From Cercis canadensis (taxonomy: Eukaryota; Streptophyta; Magnoliopsida; Fabales; Fabaceae): a stretch of DNA of 64,000 nucleotides. Location: the NCBI GenBank assembly GCA_003255065.1, contig QAOA01001066.1, positions 2,225,397 through 2,289,396 of the forward strand. The letters are read 5' to 3'. The translations under genes were made by a program, and so were the position numbers. A model generated the notes under the pieces. It was not told the DNA's origin and searched no databases. It saw only the letters and a list, made by a program, of their open reading frames with translations. Shown here in pieces: positions 36,291-48,200 of the stretch; positions within the stretch are counted from its first letter, which is position 1, and each line of letters opens with the position of its first letter.

Positions 36291-36603
36291 GATGAAGATG
36301 GCGGAGAGTGAGAGGGAGATGGCGGAGAGAAAGAGAGATGAGAGTGAGAGGGAGATATGGGGAAGAGAGAGGAAGATTCAGTAAGCCCAATTGCCACATA
36401 AGCTTGCCAATTTATGCCACATTAGCACTTAACGTGCCACATGACATTTTCTATTAAGTCTCACTAACGGACTCTAGCGGATGACTAAAATGACGGACGA
36501 AATGATATTTCAAAGACTAAAGTGTCAATAAAAATGATTTGAGAACTAAAGTGTCACCGAAACAATCTTTCAAGGACAAAAAGGAGTTTTACTCAAATTT
36601 GTA

Positions 36604-38511
36604 TTGAGATAGATCCCCAAACTTAAAGTCGTAAACGCAAGCATCGCTTGAAGTTGGCTCAAACAAGTTATGGGCGTTGGCTGCTTCTTTCACAGACTCC
36701 AAGGGATTTGCTTCCCATGCTGCAACTTGCAAAGCCTACGTTCTCCTTTCATTTTCTTCTTATTCCATGTTTGAACTTAATTTAAGAAGAATTAGATTTG
36801 CTCAGTACTCTCTAGTTTCTTTTGAAGGGAAATTTATATATTCATCCATAAGATATCGATCATTTTAACGCCTTCTTACTGTAGTATCACAATGATTCAA
36901 TGAATAATAAGAGTAATCTTTCCATTTACCCTTTGTCTCTTTTTTTTTTTTATCTTTTTTCTTTTTTGTCATTAGATAAGAAAATCATACTTTGTAGTTA
37001 AACATCAATCTTATAGGAAATTAACTGGATTAGTTGTGCCATATATAGATTTGAATCAAATTGAGTAAAAGTTTGAAACAATATTAAATAAAGAAGGATT
37101 CTTTGGTATTTATGTAGTATGTTATATTACATGAGAATAATCAATGTGTGAATAACATATGTACAAATTAACTATTTTAAAATTTGTTTAAAAAAATAAG
37201 ATAAATTATTTTTATATATAATAAAATATAAAAATTATATATATTTGTCAGGTTAATGTAGTACGACATACTCATGTAATATCATAAAATCTTCCTTAAA
37301 CAAAACATAAGTCACTTTTGAAACACTAACTAAAATGTACAATCTTTTTATAAGTAAGGTCTAAGGGCTTTCTTCTTCTTATTTTTGTTTCAAACTTTCA
37401 GAATAGTAGATAGTACAAGTAGGATTCCGATCAAATTAATGAAGACCTAGAAACAATTTATATTGGTAAACGTTGAATAGGATTAGACCCAACAAAAGCA
37501 AATTTTCCACCGGACATATCTTAATTTTGCCATTTTATTCTCAAATGATAGAGCGAGCTACAGAGTTAAATAGAGAAGCTGTTGTCAAATGATATGCAGG
37601 ACTCCCTTGTTTTCTTTCAGAGCCAAAGAAAGAAAATGGACAAATTGGAAAAGTTTCTTTAACGTCTATCAATTAATAGCTTTTTTAAAAAGTAAAACTG
37701 AACACTGAATATCTTTTCATATTATGTACTGGCTACCCAAACTTGCCTGTGGGCTATGTACTGCCCAATTGTGGAACAGTTAGCAAAAATAAAACAGCTT
37801 CAGATTTAAGAAACAACTTGATCAACAGCAACAGTGTAATCAACAGATTGTAGAATTCAAATGATTTTGGATAGCTTGCCCCACAAGACAAGGACAAATT
37901 AAGCTTCGATATCCCATACTCACGAGATTAGTAGAGTAATAATAAAGGACTATCTTTCCTTCCCTATACCCATGGCAACAGAACTGCAACCCATTTAAGA
38001 TTCTTGTCCCTCTTTCTGTTTTCTAATCTATAGGGCATGTTACGATTTTAATTCAATTTATTGCATTACATTGTGATCCAGAATTACATGTGGATGATGT
38101 AAATACAATAGATTTAGTGGGCCCAGATTGTAATTTATTTTCTTTTATCAAAATATGTTGAGAAGCTTCCCTTGTATCCACTCTGATTATTTTAAAATCC
38201 ATGAGTGGGAAAAAAAAAATGATCGATATCGATAGAGTGTAACAGATTGGGAAGTAACCGTTCAGCCAACAGAAAAATAGATGAGTGTCCCATACTCATA
38301 CAGAGAGAAAGAGAGGTGTTACAGTTTTGATTGAGCAGTAACTGCGGTGACCATAAAGGCTTCACGAGATACTTGAGACTCTATTGTATTCGGCTTCCCA
38401 TCCCCTGATTCTAACTAGCTCTCATTCTTAGCTTTCTTTCTAGTTCCCTACAATTTTTTTTAAGAAAAAAAAAAGAATATTAGAGATCATTTTTTTTTCT
38501 CAAGCTCTATG
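36604..38511. other. AT-rich spacer
   Basis: Spacer between the Pack-MULE and the next MITE. Short frames (for example 36677-36868) show no domain. No bounded element or RNA gene was found here. Confidence 0.5.
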
Positions 38512-38899
38512 GGCCAATTTACTAAAATAATGTTAAAATAATAAATAAATACAAAAAATGGTTAGTGTTAAAATAATTTATCAAAATAAGTCACTTTTAA
38601 ATATTTTATTCAGGCAACTGGACAAAAGATAAAACGTTATTTTGCATTACAGCGTTTTATTTAAAAAAACGCTACAACAAAATAGAGTTTTCTAAAGAAA
38701 AAATCTACTTTAAAAATTAAAGTAGCATTTTTTGACATAAAATGCTAAAACATTGTAGTGTTTTTTTGACATAAAATACTGAAATGTTTTAGCATTTCTC
38801 TTTCTTCCGGTAGTTGAATAAAATATTAAAAAAAACTCATTTTAATAAATTGTTTTAATAGTAACATTTTTTATATTTATTTATTTTAATAAATTTACC
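38512..38899. mobile_element. Mutator-type MITE (388 bp)
   Basis: A perfect 9-bp target duplication AGCTCTATG lies at 38503-38511 and 38900-38908. Long inverted repeats of about 100 bp run inward: left GGCCAATTTACTAAAATAA, right (opposite strand) GGTAAATTTATTAAAATAA. Both are followed by AAATGTTA/AAATGGTTA, AATTTATYAAAAT and AATATTTTATTCA blocks. The centre has further short inverted words around ACGTTATTTTGCATTACAGCG and the repeated TTTTTGACATAAAA. No coding capacity. This is a different family from the Pack-MULE, judged by its ends. Confidence 0.88.
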
Positions 38900-38966
38900 A
38901 GCTCTATGACTATGAGTTATTGTACTATACCTCATCCAGAAAAATCCTGATTTGTTTAGTGCAGGG

Positions 38967-39191
38967 ATGAGAAACTTTCTCGGTGAAGAAGTCTCAATTA
39001 TGATGATGGCTACTGTTTCTCTTATTGCCAAAGTCATCACATACACATTCATCTATATTAGTCATCATGACAATTCATCTCAACAAGAAAGTAATATATT
39101 ACTCATAATTATTGCCTTTGTCATGATATTCATTCAGTGTCCAATAATATATATACTAATTTATGATGCAATCCTCGTGCACCCAACTTAA
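38967..39191 (+). CDS. possible small membrane protein, 74 aa (unrecognised)
   Basis: An ATG frame of 74 codons starts 59 bp after the Mutator MITE. It reads MRNFLGEEVSIMMMATVSLI and has two hydrophobic segments (about residues 10-30 and 44-68: LLIIIAFVMIFIQCPIIYIL) with a polar SHHDNSSQQES turn between, so it would be a small two-pass membrane protein. The base just before is GCAGGG, so this could be an exon with an acceptor at 38964. I recognise no family. In AT-rich DNA hydrophobic frames arise by chance, so this is only a candidate. Confidence 0.2.
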   Translation: MRNFLGEEVSIMMMATVSLIAKVITYTFIYISHHDNSSQQESNILLIIIAFVMIFIQCPIIYILIYDAILVHPT

Positions 39192-40967
39192 GGTTGGCTT
39201 CTTTCATAATAGCTTCTTCTGAATGTCAATGTACAGAAAGAGAGCATCTCAGTGAACCTTATACATGAATGGCCTAATTTTGGTATAAGGTACATTTTAC
39301 GACAGAAAATTTCGTTCCAAGACAAGCAACTTTACACTAAAATGTTATGTCAAGAATTAAAATTTTCTGATGTTCATTAGCTATGTGGGTTATATCCTTG
39401 GCCCAATAAAATGGCGTAAGGGGAAGAAGATGGTGAGTTATCCCCTTGAGATTTAATAACGTTCATTGTTTTAAAGGGCATCATTAACAACAATCCCCCA
39501 ATAAAACAAAAACGAGAACAGCAAACAAGGTACCTTACGTGAAGACTGAGGACACTATAGTATCTAAAGCTTGGACTGCAATTTGATTACGAATTGTGCC
39601 GTAGCATAAAAGTTGATAGAGAGAAAAATGCGAGGACGAAAATTTGTCATTTTTACCCACCACCAACACCAAGAATGCAATACTTCAAAGGTTTTTACAC
39701 GGTAATTTGATATTAAAAAAGAGTTTTAATTTAGTAGAACGTGTTTTTAGTTATAAAAAAAAAATTTCTCATCATTTTTTTCAGTTTGAATATCATCGCA
39801 TTTTTCAATTTGAATCCTTTTAATCGTAATTACAATAAATTAACATAGCTAAAGCTTAAGATATTTTATTTATAATTTTAAAAAATATTTTTTTCTTATG
39901 AAAATATGAAATATTCTTTGTTTTTAATTTATTCATGGAGAATGCAAAATCAATTCAACATGTGAAAATTATGAAGCATAAATTAGACTCAGAAATCAGA
40001 ATCCTCTCTATAGAAAATCAACTAACATGCATACTATTGAATCTTTAGCCGCCAAAAATATGATCCACATGCAACGGTAATATCAATTAGCTCCCGTAAG
40101 CGTTATACAAAAGAAGACGGAGTTTGATTTAATTATCAAGATATCAAAATAAGTTTCTAGCATCAAATAAAAATTATTTGTTAACCACCATTATTCACTC
40201 AATTGCATGTGTATTCATATTTACAGTCAAATTTGGAATTTACAGAGAACGGAATGACAAGCTTCCTTCTTTGTTGTGCCTATATTTGAACTTTGAATTT
40301 GAAACACTTTATCTTCGCTGAATTAAATTTGAAATAGGTAAAAACAACAGTTATTTGGCCAAAGAGGGTTAGTTTCATTAAAAAAAAGTGCATGTTTCAT
40401 TAATCTTTAGGTCTTATAATATAGCTTATTATCTTCTTTTTTTTATTGCAAGAAAAGTGTAGGACGAATTTCCATTTCTTAATATGAAAGAAACAAGGGG
40501 AAAATCTAGGAAAGGAATTTGAAGAATTAGTGAAGAAGTATACTTTTTTTCCTTTTTGCTAAAAAATAGTGAAGTAGTATATATGCACACAAACCAGTGG
40601 GAGGGAGAGTGACAGTATATTCCACGTGTAGAAATATTAACATAGAAGCACCCAAACAAAAATTCACAAGGGGTGAACTTATCTGATGATTATCCAACTC
40701 ATCATGTATAGCGCTCTATTTGGGAAGCAGTGATTAGTATAACGTTCGAAGGCTCTGCTTGTCGCAATCCTCTGAAATTAAGTAACAAAAAGCCAATGCC
40801 CTTTTCCTTCTGCAACGTCCTCCACCTTTCCATTTCCTTCCTTTAACTCCCTCTTTTACTTTCTCACCTCAGCAACACAACCAATTTTGCTGTCCCTTTC
40901 TTTTTCCTGTTTCCTAAGGAAAACCCAGTAAGGAAAGCCAGAACCTTTGGTCAGAAAAAGAATCAAA
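39192..40967. other. spacer and ICE1-like promoter
   Basis: AT-rich spacer. From about 40600 it holds promoter-like sequence with CCACGTGTAG (G-box-type ACGT element, about 40623) and a CT-rich leader before the ICE1-like start codon. No other gene is supported. Confidence 0.5.
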
Positions 40968-43477
40968 ATGATTTCTAGAGTAAACGGAGTTGCTTGGATT
41001 GATGACACAGAAGATGACGACTCTGCTTCTGCTTCCTGGGCTAGAAGCGCTAAGGCCAACATCAACAGGCCCAGCGAGAAAAACAATTATAGTTTCGTAG
41101 AGAACAAGGAGGAAATGGGTTCTCTGTGTACTTTTAAACCCATGCTTGAGGTTGATGAGGAATGGTATATGGCGAACAACAGTCTCCAAAATCACCCAGA
41201 TATAAGAGACATCACTTTCTCACCCAACTTTGCTGACCCAGATAGTCTATTGATGCACCCAGTGGATTCGTCCTCTTCTTGCTCTCCATCTTCCTCTGTG
41301 TTCAACAATCTCGACCCATCTCATGTCCAGTACTTTCTGCCTCCCAAATCCACCTTGTCTTCTTTCCTCAATGTCGTCCCGAGTAACCCTTTAGAGCATG
41401 GCTTTGATATGGGTTGCGATGTCGAGTTGCTTGACCCTCAAGCTTCAAGTTCATCAGCAGTGCTAAATATAGGGGGTGACCTTCTTGGAGGCTTCACCGA
41501 TTTGAGCTCAAATAACCAGATTAGCCTCCCTAATTTGTGCTCAGATCCCCAAATATCAACGACGCGTATGCTCCAATTGCCAGAAAGCAGTTCCAGCTTT
41601 GCGGGATTTCGGAGCTTTGAGGAGGTTTCTGGAAAGGCGTTGTTTCTAAATAGGCCCCAGATTTTGAGACCCCTTGAATCGTTACCTCCATCAGGAGCAC
41701 AGCCCACTCTTTTTCAGAAGAGAAGAGCACTTCGGAAAAATTTGACAGATAACAGGGGCAATGTGGGAGTTTTGGGTTCGGAAGGTGGTGCGGTACCAAA
41801 CAGGATTGAGAGAGATAGGGGTAAGTGTGAAATTGGAGAAGGGAAAGATGAGAAAAGGAAGATGAGTAATGGGGAGGAATTGGAAGATGCCAGTTTTGAT
41901 GGGTCAGGGTTGAATTATGATTCAGATGACTTCACTGAGACTAATAAGACAGAAGAGAATGGAAAGAATGGTGGAAACAGCTCAAATGCCAACGGTACGG
42001 TCACCGGTGGTGGTGGGGATCAGAAAGGGAAGAAGAAGGGAATGCCTGCAAAGAATTTGATGGCTGAACGCCGCCGCCGGAAGAAGCTCAATGATCGATT
42101 ATATATGCTGAGGTCCGTTGTTCCAAAGATTAGCAAAGTAAGAAACTTTCTGCCAACCTTATATTCTCTTAATTCAAGTATGAGTTACAGTTACTTTTGA
42201 AGTTCGGGTTCCACTTGTTTAATTGAACGGCCTCAATTCCAAAATGCTCTTAGAATTATAAACTACATATGCTTTGCATTGATTTCTCCGGCACAGATTA
42301 GATACCCTTTTCATTTTAATTTAACTAAACTAGAAAAAGTGCTAGCTTGAAATACATGGGCTCTTAACATTGCCCTTTGGTGATTGTTCCTGAGGAGGGT
42401 CACTTCTTCTCATTTATTCACTATTCACACTTTACCTGCGTTTTCTGCCCTTGTGGAATCAATTTATTTGAATTCTATCTGCTCATATGCCCCACTTTTT
42501 CTCAGGTTTTCACTTGTGAGTAGAAGGGTTTTTTCATAATTTCCAATTAAAACTAACTCTTTTAACAGATGGACAGGGCGTCAATCCTTGGGGACGCAAT
42601 TGAGTATTTGAAGGAACTTCTGCAGAGGATCAATGGCCTTCATAACGAATTGGAGTCATCACCTGCTGGCTCCTCTATCACACCCGTCTCAAGCTTCCAT
42701 CCATTGACACCTACCCCATCTTCACTACCCAGCCGCATAAAGGAAGAACTTTGCCCCACCTCATTGCCAAGCCCTAATGGCCAACCTGCAAGGGTAATAT
42801 TGTTAATTTATCCAATGCTACAAGTCTCATTTTCTGCATGTGACTTTGTGCTTGTTCTTATTATCTACTTTAGATTTCTACATCTAAATTTAATGTTATT
42901 AGTATGATTTTAAATATGAACTTATCATGCAATTCTTATTTTTGCACATATTTATATAAAGGTTGAGGTTCGGTTGCGTGAAGGAAGAGGTGTAAATATC
43001 CACATGTTTTGTGGGCGCAGACCTGGTCTCCTACTCTCTACCATGAGGGCTTTGGATAACCTTGGATTAGACATCCAGCAAGCTGTTATTAGCTGTTTCA
43101 ATGGATTTGCTATGGATATCTTCCGAGCTGAGGTAAAATTCTTTCTTTCACTCTCACCAATACCTTAAATGACAAGAGATGAATGTTATATCAATGGGCA
43201 ATGGCACTTGCATTCACGTCAAAATTCCTTACTTAAGCCTCAATCTATTTGCAAGGAACCTGGGTCTGATAACTCTCTGTTCAAGTACCTAAGAATAAGA
43301 TTTTAAAATCATCACTGCTAGATAGTAAAGTAATGATTAGTTTTTGTGGTATAATGTAAAGGCTAACAATTAATGGCTCTCTTTCAGCAATGCAAGGAAG
43401 GTCAGGATGTCCACCCCGAGCAAATCAAAGCTCTACTCTTGGATTCAGCTGGCTTCCACAGCAATAGCATGATCTAA
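40968..43477 (+). CDS. ICE1: ICE1/SCREAM-type bHLH transcription factor
   Basis: MYC-like bHLH activator. Arabidopsis ICE1/SCRM drives CBF3/DREB1A cold induction and, with SPCH/MUTE/FAMA, stomatal lineage steps. Four exons, 40968-42137, 42569-42793, 42962-43132, 43388-43477, all phase 0, give 551 aa (Arabidopsis ICE1 494). The N-terminus [13 protein letters not shown] is acidic and Ser-rich. [17 protein letters not shown] is a hallmark ICE1 block. The basic region and helix 1 are [20 protein letters not shown] (about 363-382), followed by [27 protein letters not shown] fits the SUMO consensus where ICE1 is sumoylated, and SLPSP follows. The C-terminus ([18 protein letters not shown]...) is ACT-like. 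The start is the first ATG of the frame; an upstream extension would need a TTG. ICE1 versus SCRM2 needs a tree. Confidence 0.94.
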
Positions 43478-45202
43478 GCATTTTCGGATTTGCAAGAAAC
43501 AAATATTAGTTAAGAGTCTCAAATTGTCAATTATGCAACAATTCTAATCAGTTTTTCATGCTTATAATCCAAATGTACTATCAATGGTGTCTAGTAATTT
43601 CAATTTTAGTTGACGTAAGAGAATTATTGTACCAATTCAACAGCGAAGCTCTAGTCCTTATGTTAAATCAAGATTTTATGGTCTTTTCAATTTTAGTTGA
43701 CGTAAGAGAATTATTGTACCAATTCAACAGCGAAGCTCTAGTCCTTATGTTAAATCAAGATTTTATGGTCTTTTCAGTTAGTCTAGGTTCATTCATAGGA
43801 TGCGACATATGATGCTCTGGATTCTGGAAGACTGGAACAATTGCATGTGATACCTGTACTTGCAATTCATTGTCCTTCTCTTTAAGTAAGGACAAAGCTT
43901 TTCAAGCACGCGTTTTCTGTTTCAATTAATCATATGCTCACCACAAACTTATTCTATCTTCCAAAATAAAGAGAGAAAAAAAGATGCTTTTACGGGAACT
44001 GAAAATTCAAAGTTTACTTGAGAAAGAGGCAGAAGTGGTGAGTGAGGCCACGCACGCATGCAGTAAAATTAAAGATTTTGCCAACCACAATCCCCAGTGG
44101 AGCCTCCATTTAATCCAATGATACATAGAGTTGGTTCATGGGGTCAAGCTTCAAATATAAAAGGACAGACTTGTGAGTAGTGAGGTCCATACAGTGATTA
44201 CCACGAGTAGTGCCGTGTTTATTTAACTAATTGACCTCTGACCATGCTGCTTCTTAGACATTAGCTTCATCGCGTAAAGCCCACCACAAATATCATAATG
44301 CAGGAGACCCACCCCATAACTCGTTCTTATCCACTTGAACTTTCAATCACCCCCAATACATCCATTTAAACTGGTTATTTACAACCCCAATTTTTTACAC
44401 CTTATTCTTAGCGTGCAAAGATGATTAACGACGAATGCGTTCACTAAAAGAAAAATCAAATCTAGAAACATTTAACTCCCCGTTCCAATCTTCGCCACCC
44501 ACAGAAACCTTCTGCACAGACAAAGCACCAGGTGTAAATGTGAACTAAATTTGAGCATTGAATTATACTTGGATAGTCAGCGAAAAATTAAACACCCATG
44601 CAAATGGTTATCCATTATAGCGTTCCATCTGAGTGCAATGCAGTAAATACTCGGCATGGTTACTATCACTTAGCCAATCAAAATTAACATCAGATAAACT
44701 GGATGGGGGGGACCATAAGGCAGCTCTTGTATGAACTTAATTACATTAATGGGTTGGAGGGGTGAAAGTGAAACAACTATGTACAAGGTAGGAATAGGAT
44801 TGTCGGAAAATGCGGGGCCCATATCACCTCACTTAAAACACATGATTACATATACGCGTATATAACTAGGCACTAGGCAGAATATACTAATTCCAGGATG
44901 CGTTCAAAATTGGATGGATACTCATTCCTGCCATCCATATTCTGATTCCAAAATAAGTCACTTGATAAGCAGTCGGGAATCACAACTCGTCCTTTTAACC
45001 CATAATTCCCAACAGGATGGCCTTTATGGCAGTCCCCGACTTTTCCAGCCTGGAATCTGTGGATCAAAAATAAAATTAGATTTTATTGGAAATAAGATTT
45101 AAAATTCACATAAAACCGTTAAAATTAAGTTTCAATAAATTGAGGGTCCTCATTGTCCGAACAGCTATTAGCAAAGTTACCTGGAAGCTATGGTTACCAA
45201 AT
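43478..45202. other. convergent spacer, ICE1-like and ARF2-like genes
   Basis: Contains both 3' UTRs and, close to the ICE1 stop, an 87-bp duplication listed separately. Otherwise no gene or bounded element was seen. Confidence 0.55.
43599..43773. repeat. 87-bp tandem duplication in the ICE1 3' region
   Basis: Two near-identical 87-bp copies (about 43599-43685 and 43686-43772), beginning TTCAATTTTAGTTGACGTAA, lie about 120 bp after the ICE1 stop codon. Since 87 is a multiple of three, they create a chance frame with a 29-residue repeated peptide (ILVDVRELLYQFNSEAL...). It lies in the probable 3' UTR. The near identity implies a recent duplication. Confidence 0.95.
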
Positions 45203-48200
45203 CTAGGAATTATCCGGCGTCGAAGCTGTATGATGCAGCTGACTTTTAGTTTCTTTAACATCTGCTCCCTCGCTTGCTGAATGACTCTCTTCATTCTTTG
45301 AACTTAACGTACCGGGGCTCATTTTCTGAATCTCCTCTTTGGGGTAGATATAAATCTTGCGTACCATGGCACAGAACTCCCTGATTTAGACATGAACTAG
45401 TGCAAGTTATGTACTCTTCCAGAGGAAGAACAAAATATTCTCAAAAAAAATATAATCACTTAACCAAGGACGTAAAGATTAGATAGAGATACTAACTGCC
45501 ATGGATCATCTCCAACAAGCATCATGTCCCCCTCATTATCAGTGTAGACAATAAGCCATTCCTTTGAAGGAGACATCAGTTCACCTCCAAAATCAAACAG
45601 CTGATCCAATTCAGAGACTAATTCATCATAGTTGCTGAACTTTGTAAGGTCCAATGACCTGCCAAGTGCAATCCCCTTCTTGTGAACCTAAAATTAATAG
45701 CACTTGATTAGTTTTCAGAGCAAAATTCTACCTTGTATATTTTCTTATCTAAAGGTAAAAGAATCTTACTTTGGTGCAACTCCTAGTAGAACCACTTGGC
45801 TGTTTGGCTTGAACATCTTTCAGATGTGGCTGACAGGCATGTAATGGTTTCTCATTGTCATCAATAGCAACTATAACATCTGCTGCTGATTTTGAGCCCC
45901 TTGGTTGTTCTGACTTCTGATCACTTTCAGAACTATGAGGTTGGTTTGATATAAGATGTGCTTGCCCCGCTGATTCACTTGCTACATTTCTTTGTGATAC
46001 ACAAAGGTCTGGTGTAACAGGGTTACTGATAAGTGAGATGCCAAAGAGCTTACAGTCCCCGTCTTTTGCTTTCACAGTCTCGCTTGTTTTTGCTGGCATT
46101 GGTTTGGTCATCAGCTCTCTTGATCGGGGACTCTCATATTGAGTTTGGGGGGGAGGTGGCATCAACAAGCTTCCATGCAGATGCTCAACTTTATGACCAT
46201 GAAGAACAGGGTAGTCCCCGAATGCACCATACCTCATAGTCCCTCTACCTTGGTATGTTACATCACCGCCTTTTGCAGAACTTTTCATGTTAGAGTCCAA
46301 GAGATTAAGTGATAGACTAGAGTGCATTACAGGCCATGGACTGGCTAGCACATTAAACTTTCCTTCATGATCCATCGAATGTTTTCTAGTAGGATTAGCC
46401 AAAGGAGCAGTTTGATCAACCAAGGACGGATGAGAAGGATCTCCACTAACTCCAAAGCCTGAAAGCAGATCTGAATATGTTGGCTCATGCCTCCCCATTG
46501 ACATCCAGCTCTCCGGCCCATACCTCCTTGAAGTAGAAACCACATCAATCTTTTCATCATCTAGTGCAGGCGGCCACACAACAGACTTTTCAGCAGTATC
46601 TGACTCGTTACTCTCTGCAAAATTGCCTCTCAAGGTCGAGAATTCTTGACCTTGCAAGACCCTTGGAAACCCACCTGCTGGCAAAGGGTCTACACTCACT
46701 TTAGAAGAGGCTGTCAAAGCACCAAAAAATACACCCTCAGCCTTCACTCAACTACAAATACTCGCATAAAGAAAATCCTAAATTAAATGTTCCAAGCAAG
46801 TAGATCATACCTTCACGAGTAAGAACAGAGGAGTCGGGGGATGACGGAACCACATTAGATCGAGGCCTTTTAGGCCTGGGCATTGGAAGAGGATTCAGGG
46901 CTGGAGGAGCAAGAGCAGGCTCTATTTTCCAAGGAGAAACTCTCTCAGGACGAGGTATGTTAGATGTTTCATCCCATCGCACCTAGAAGTCACAAAAAGA
47001 AGTTAGCTATCACTTGCCAAATTTAACAGTCATACAGAGGAGTCAGCTATAACAAGCCAAACTAGAAATGCAACCTTGAGGCATCTCCATTTGGATTCTG
47101 GCCACCTTTTGGAGTCAGCATCTTCAATTCCAACAATGGTACCAGTAAACCTACAATTTGAGAAAGCAATGTCATGAAATTTCTTCCATTCAACATGTAT
47201 ACTAATAATAAAAGCCAGTTTGACTACTAACATTTGAACAAAAGAGGGAAAAGAAAGGGAAAGATATACATTTTGGTATTCATGATTACAAGCAATTAAG
47301 TGAAAAGGACGAGATTAGCATATTCATACCTCTGCTCTGGAGCCTCTTCACCTTCAAACCTCATTTTGAACCGCATCCCTATGGTATAGTTATTTTTAAG
47401 AGACTCCATATATTGTTCATATGGAACAATAAATTCAGCCGGACTCGTCCTGCAAGACAAAACTCAAAAACTGGTGTTATCATCCCAGGGAAAATTATTG
47501 ACATGGAATTAGACATACTCAAACCAGTTGCAAGGGAACGCAAACACTAATCCCCAAAACATGAAATGCTGAGGTCAAATAGACATAATTTCAAGAATAG
47601 GTTACAAACCTAGGCTTGTAATAAACAGTGAACATGGTCCCTGTCAAGATGGCATGCCAAGCAGTTGCAAGGACACCAAGATGCATGCTGTGACTGGAGA
47701 TGACCGAGGATGGAACATTACCCTGCTGTCTCATTGCACGCCTGACACCAACACGAAGTTCCCCATTCTCACCCCTGGAAGCTCATAATCAGTCTCATTT
47801 CAAACAGAGAAGCAAAAGTAATAAACCAGCGCAATTTAAATTCCATAGACGGAAAAACAAACCTTAGAAATATAAATGCGTCCCCTGCTACAAGCCTCTT
47901 GGAACTGACAAAAACACTCCAACCACTTTGTAGTAAGTGCCTCCGCGGTTGACCTGGAATTTACTTGACTTATCAGTGCCTCAGTGGCAACGGACAGGTA
48001 AACGGAACCAAAAAAAATGAACTATAACATGATGACAAACAAGAAATGCCTATTCCATCTTGCTAAAAGTAATAACTTCAAAAAAATTAATGAAAGTCAA
48101 TATTGTCTCTCAATCCTCAGAACACCGCATATAATCTCTGCAGTCTTTACCCCAATATGATAGTCAGCAGAAGGATTATAGTTATGTGTATCCTATCACT

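Larger units (their letters stand above)
34876..36594. mobile_element. Pack-MULE: Mutator-like element carrying captured host gene fragments (1719 bp)
   Basis: A perfect 9-bp target duplication AAATTTGTA lies at 34867-34875 and 36595-36603. Long inverted repeats begin GAGTAAAA at both ends and share blocks such as CCTTGAAAGATT, GGTGACACT, GTCATTTTAGTC, CCGCTAG and GTGGCACGTTAAGTG over about 180 bp. They continue into complementary CT-rich (35090-35210) and GA-rich (36295-36375) arms. The 9-bp duplication and long TIRs are the mark of Mutator-like elements. No transposase is present. The interior holds a polyamine-oxidase fragment on the minus strand, an unidentified middle part, and aquaporin fragments on the plus strand, so it is a gene-capturing (Pack-MULE) element. 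TIR divergence of perhaps 15-20 percent by eye suggests it is not very recent, although the target duplication is intact. Confidence 0.93.

Noticed and set aside
40947..40967. N-terminal extension of ICE1 (VRKRIK)
   Set aside because: There is no ATG there, only TTG; MISRVNG at 40968 is the proper start.
43558..43812. Frame with a 29-residue repeated peptide
   Set aside because: It arises from the 87-bp tandem duplication in the ICE1 3' region; no coding evidence outside the repeat.
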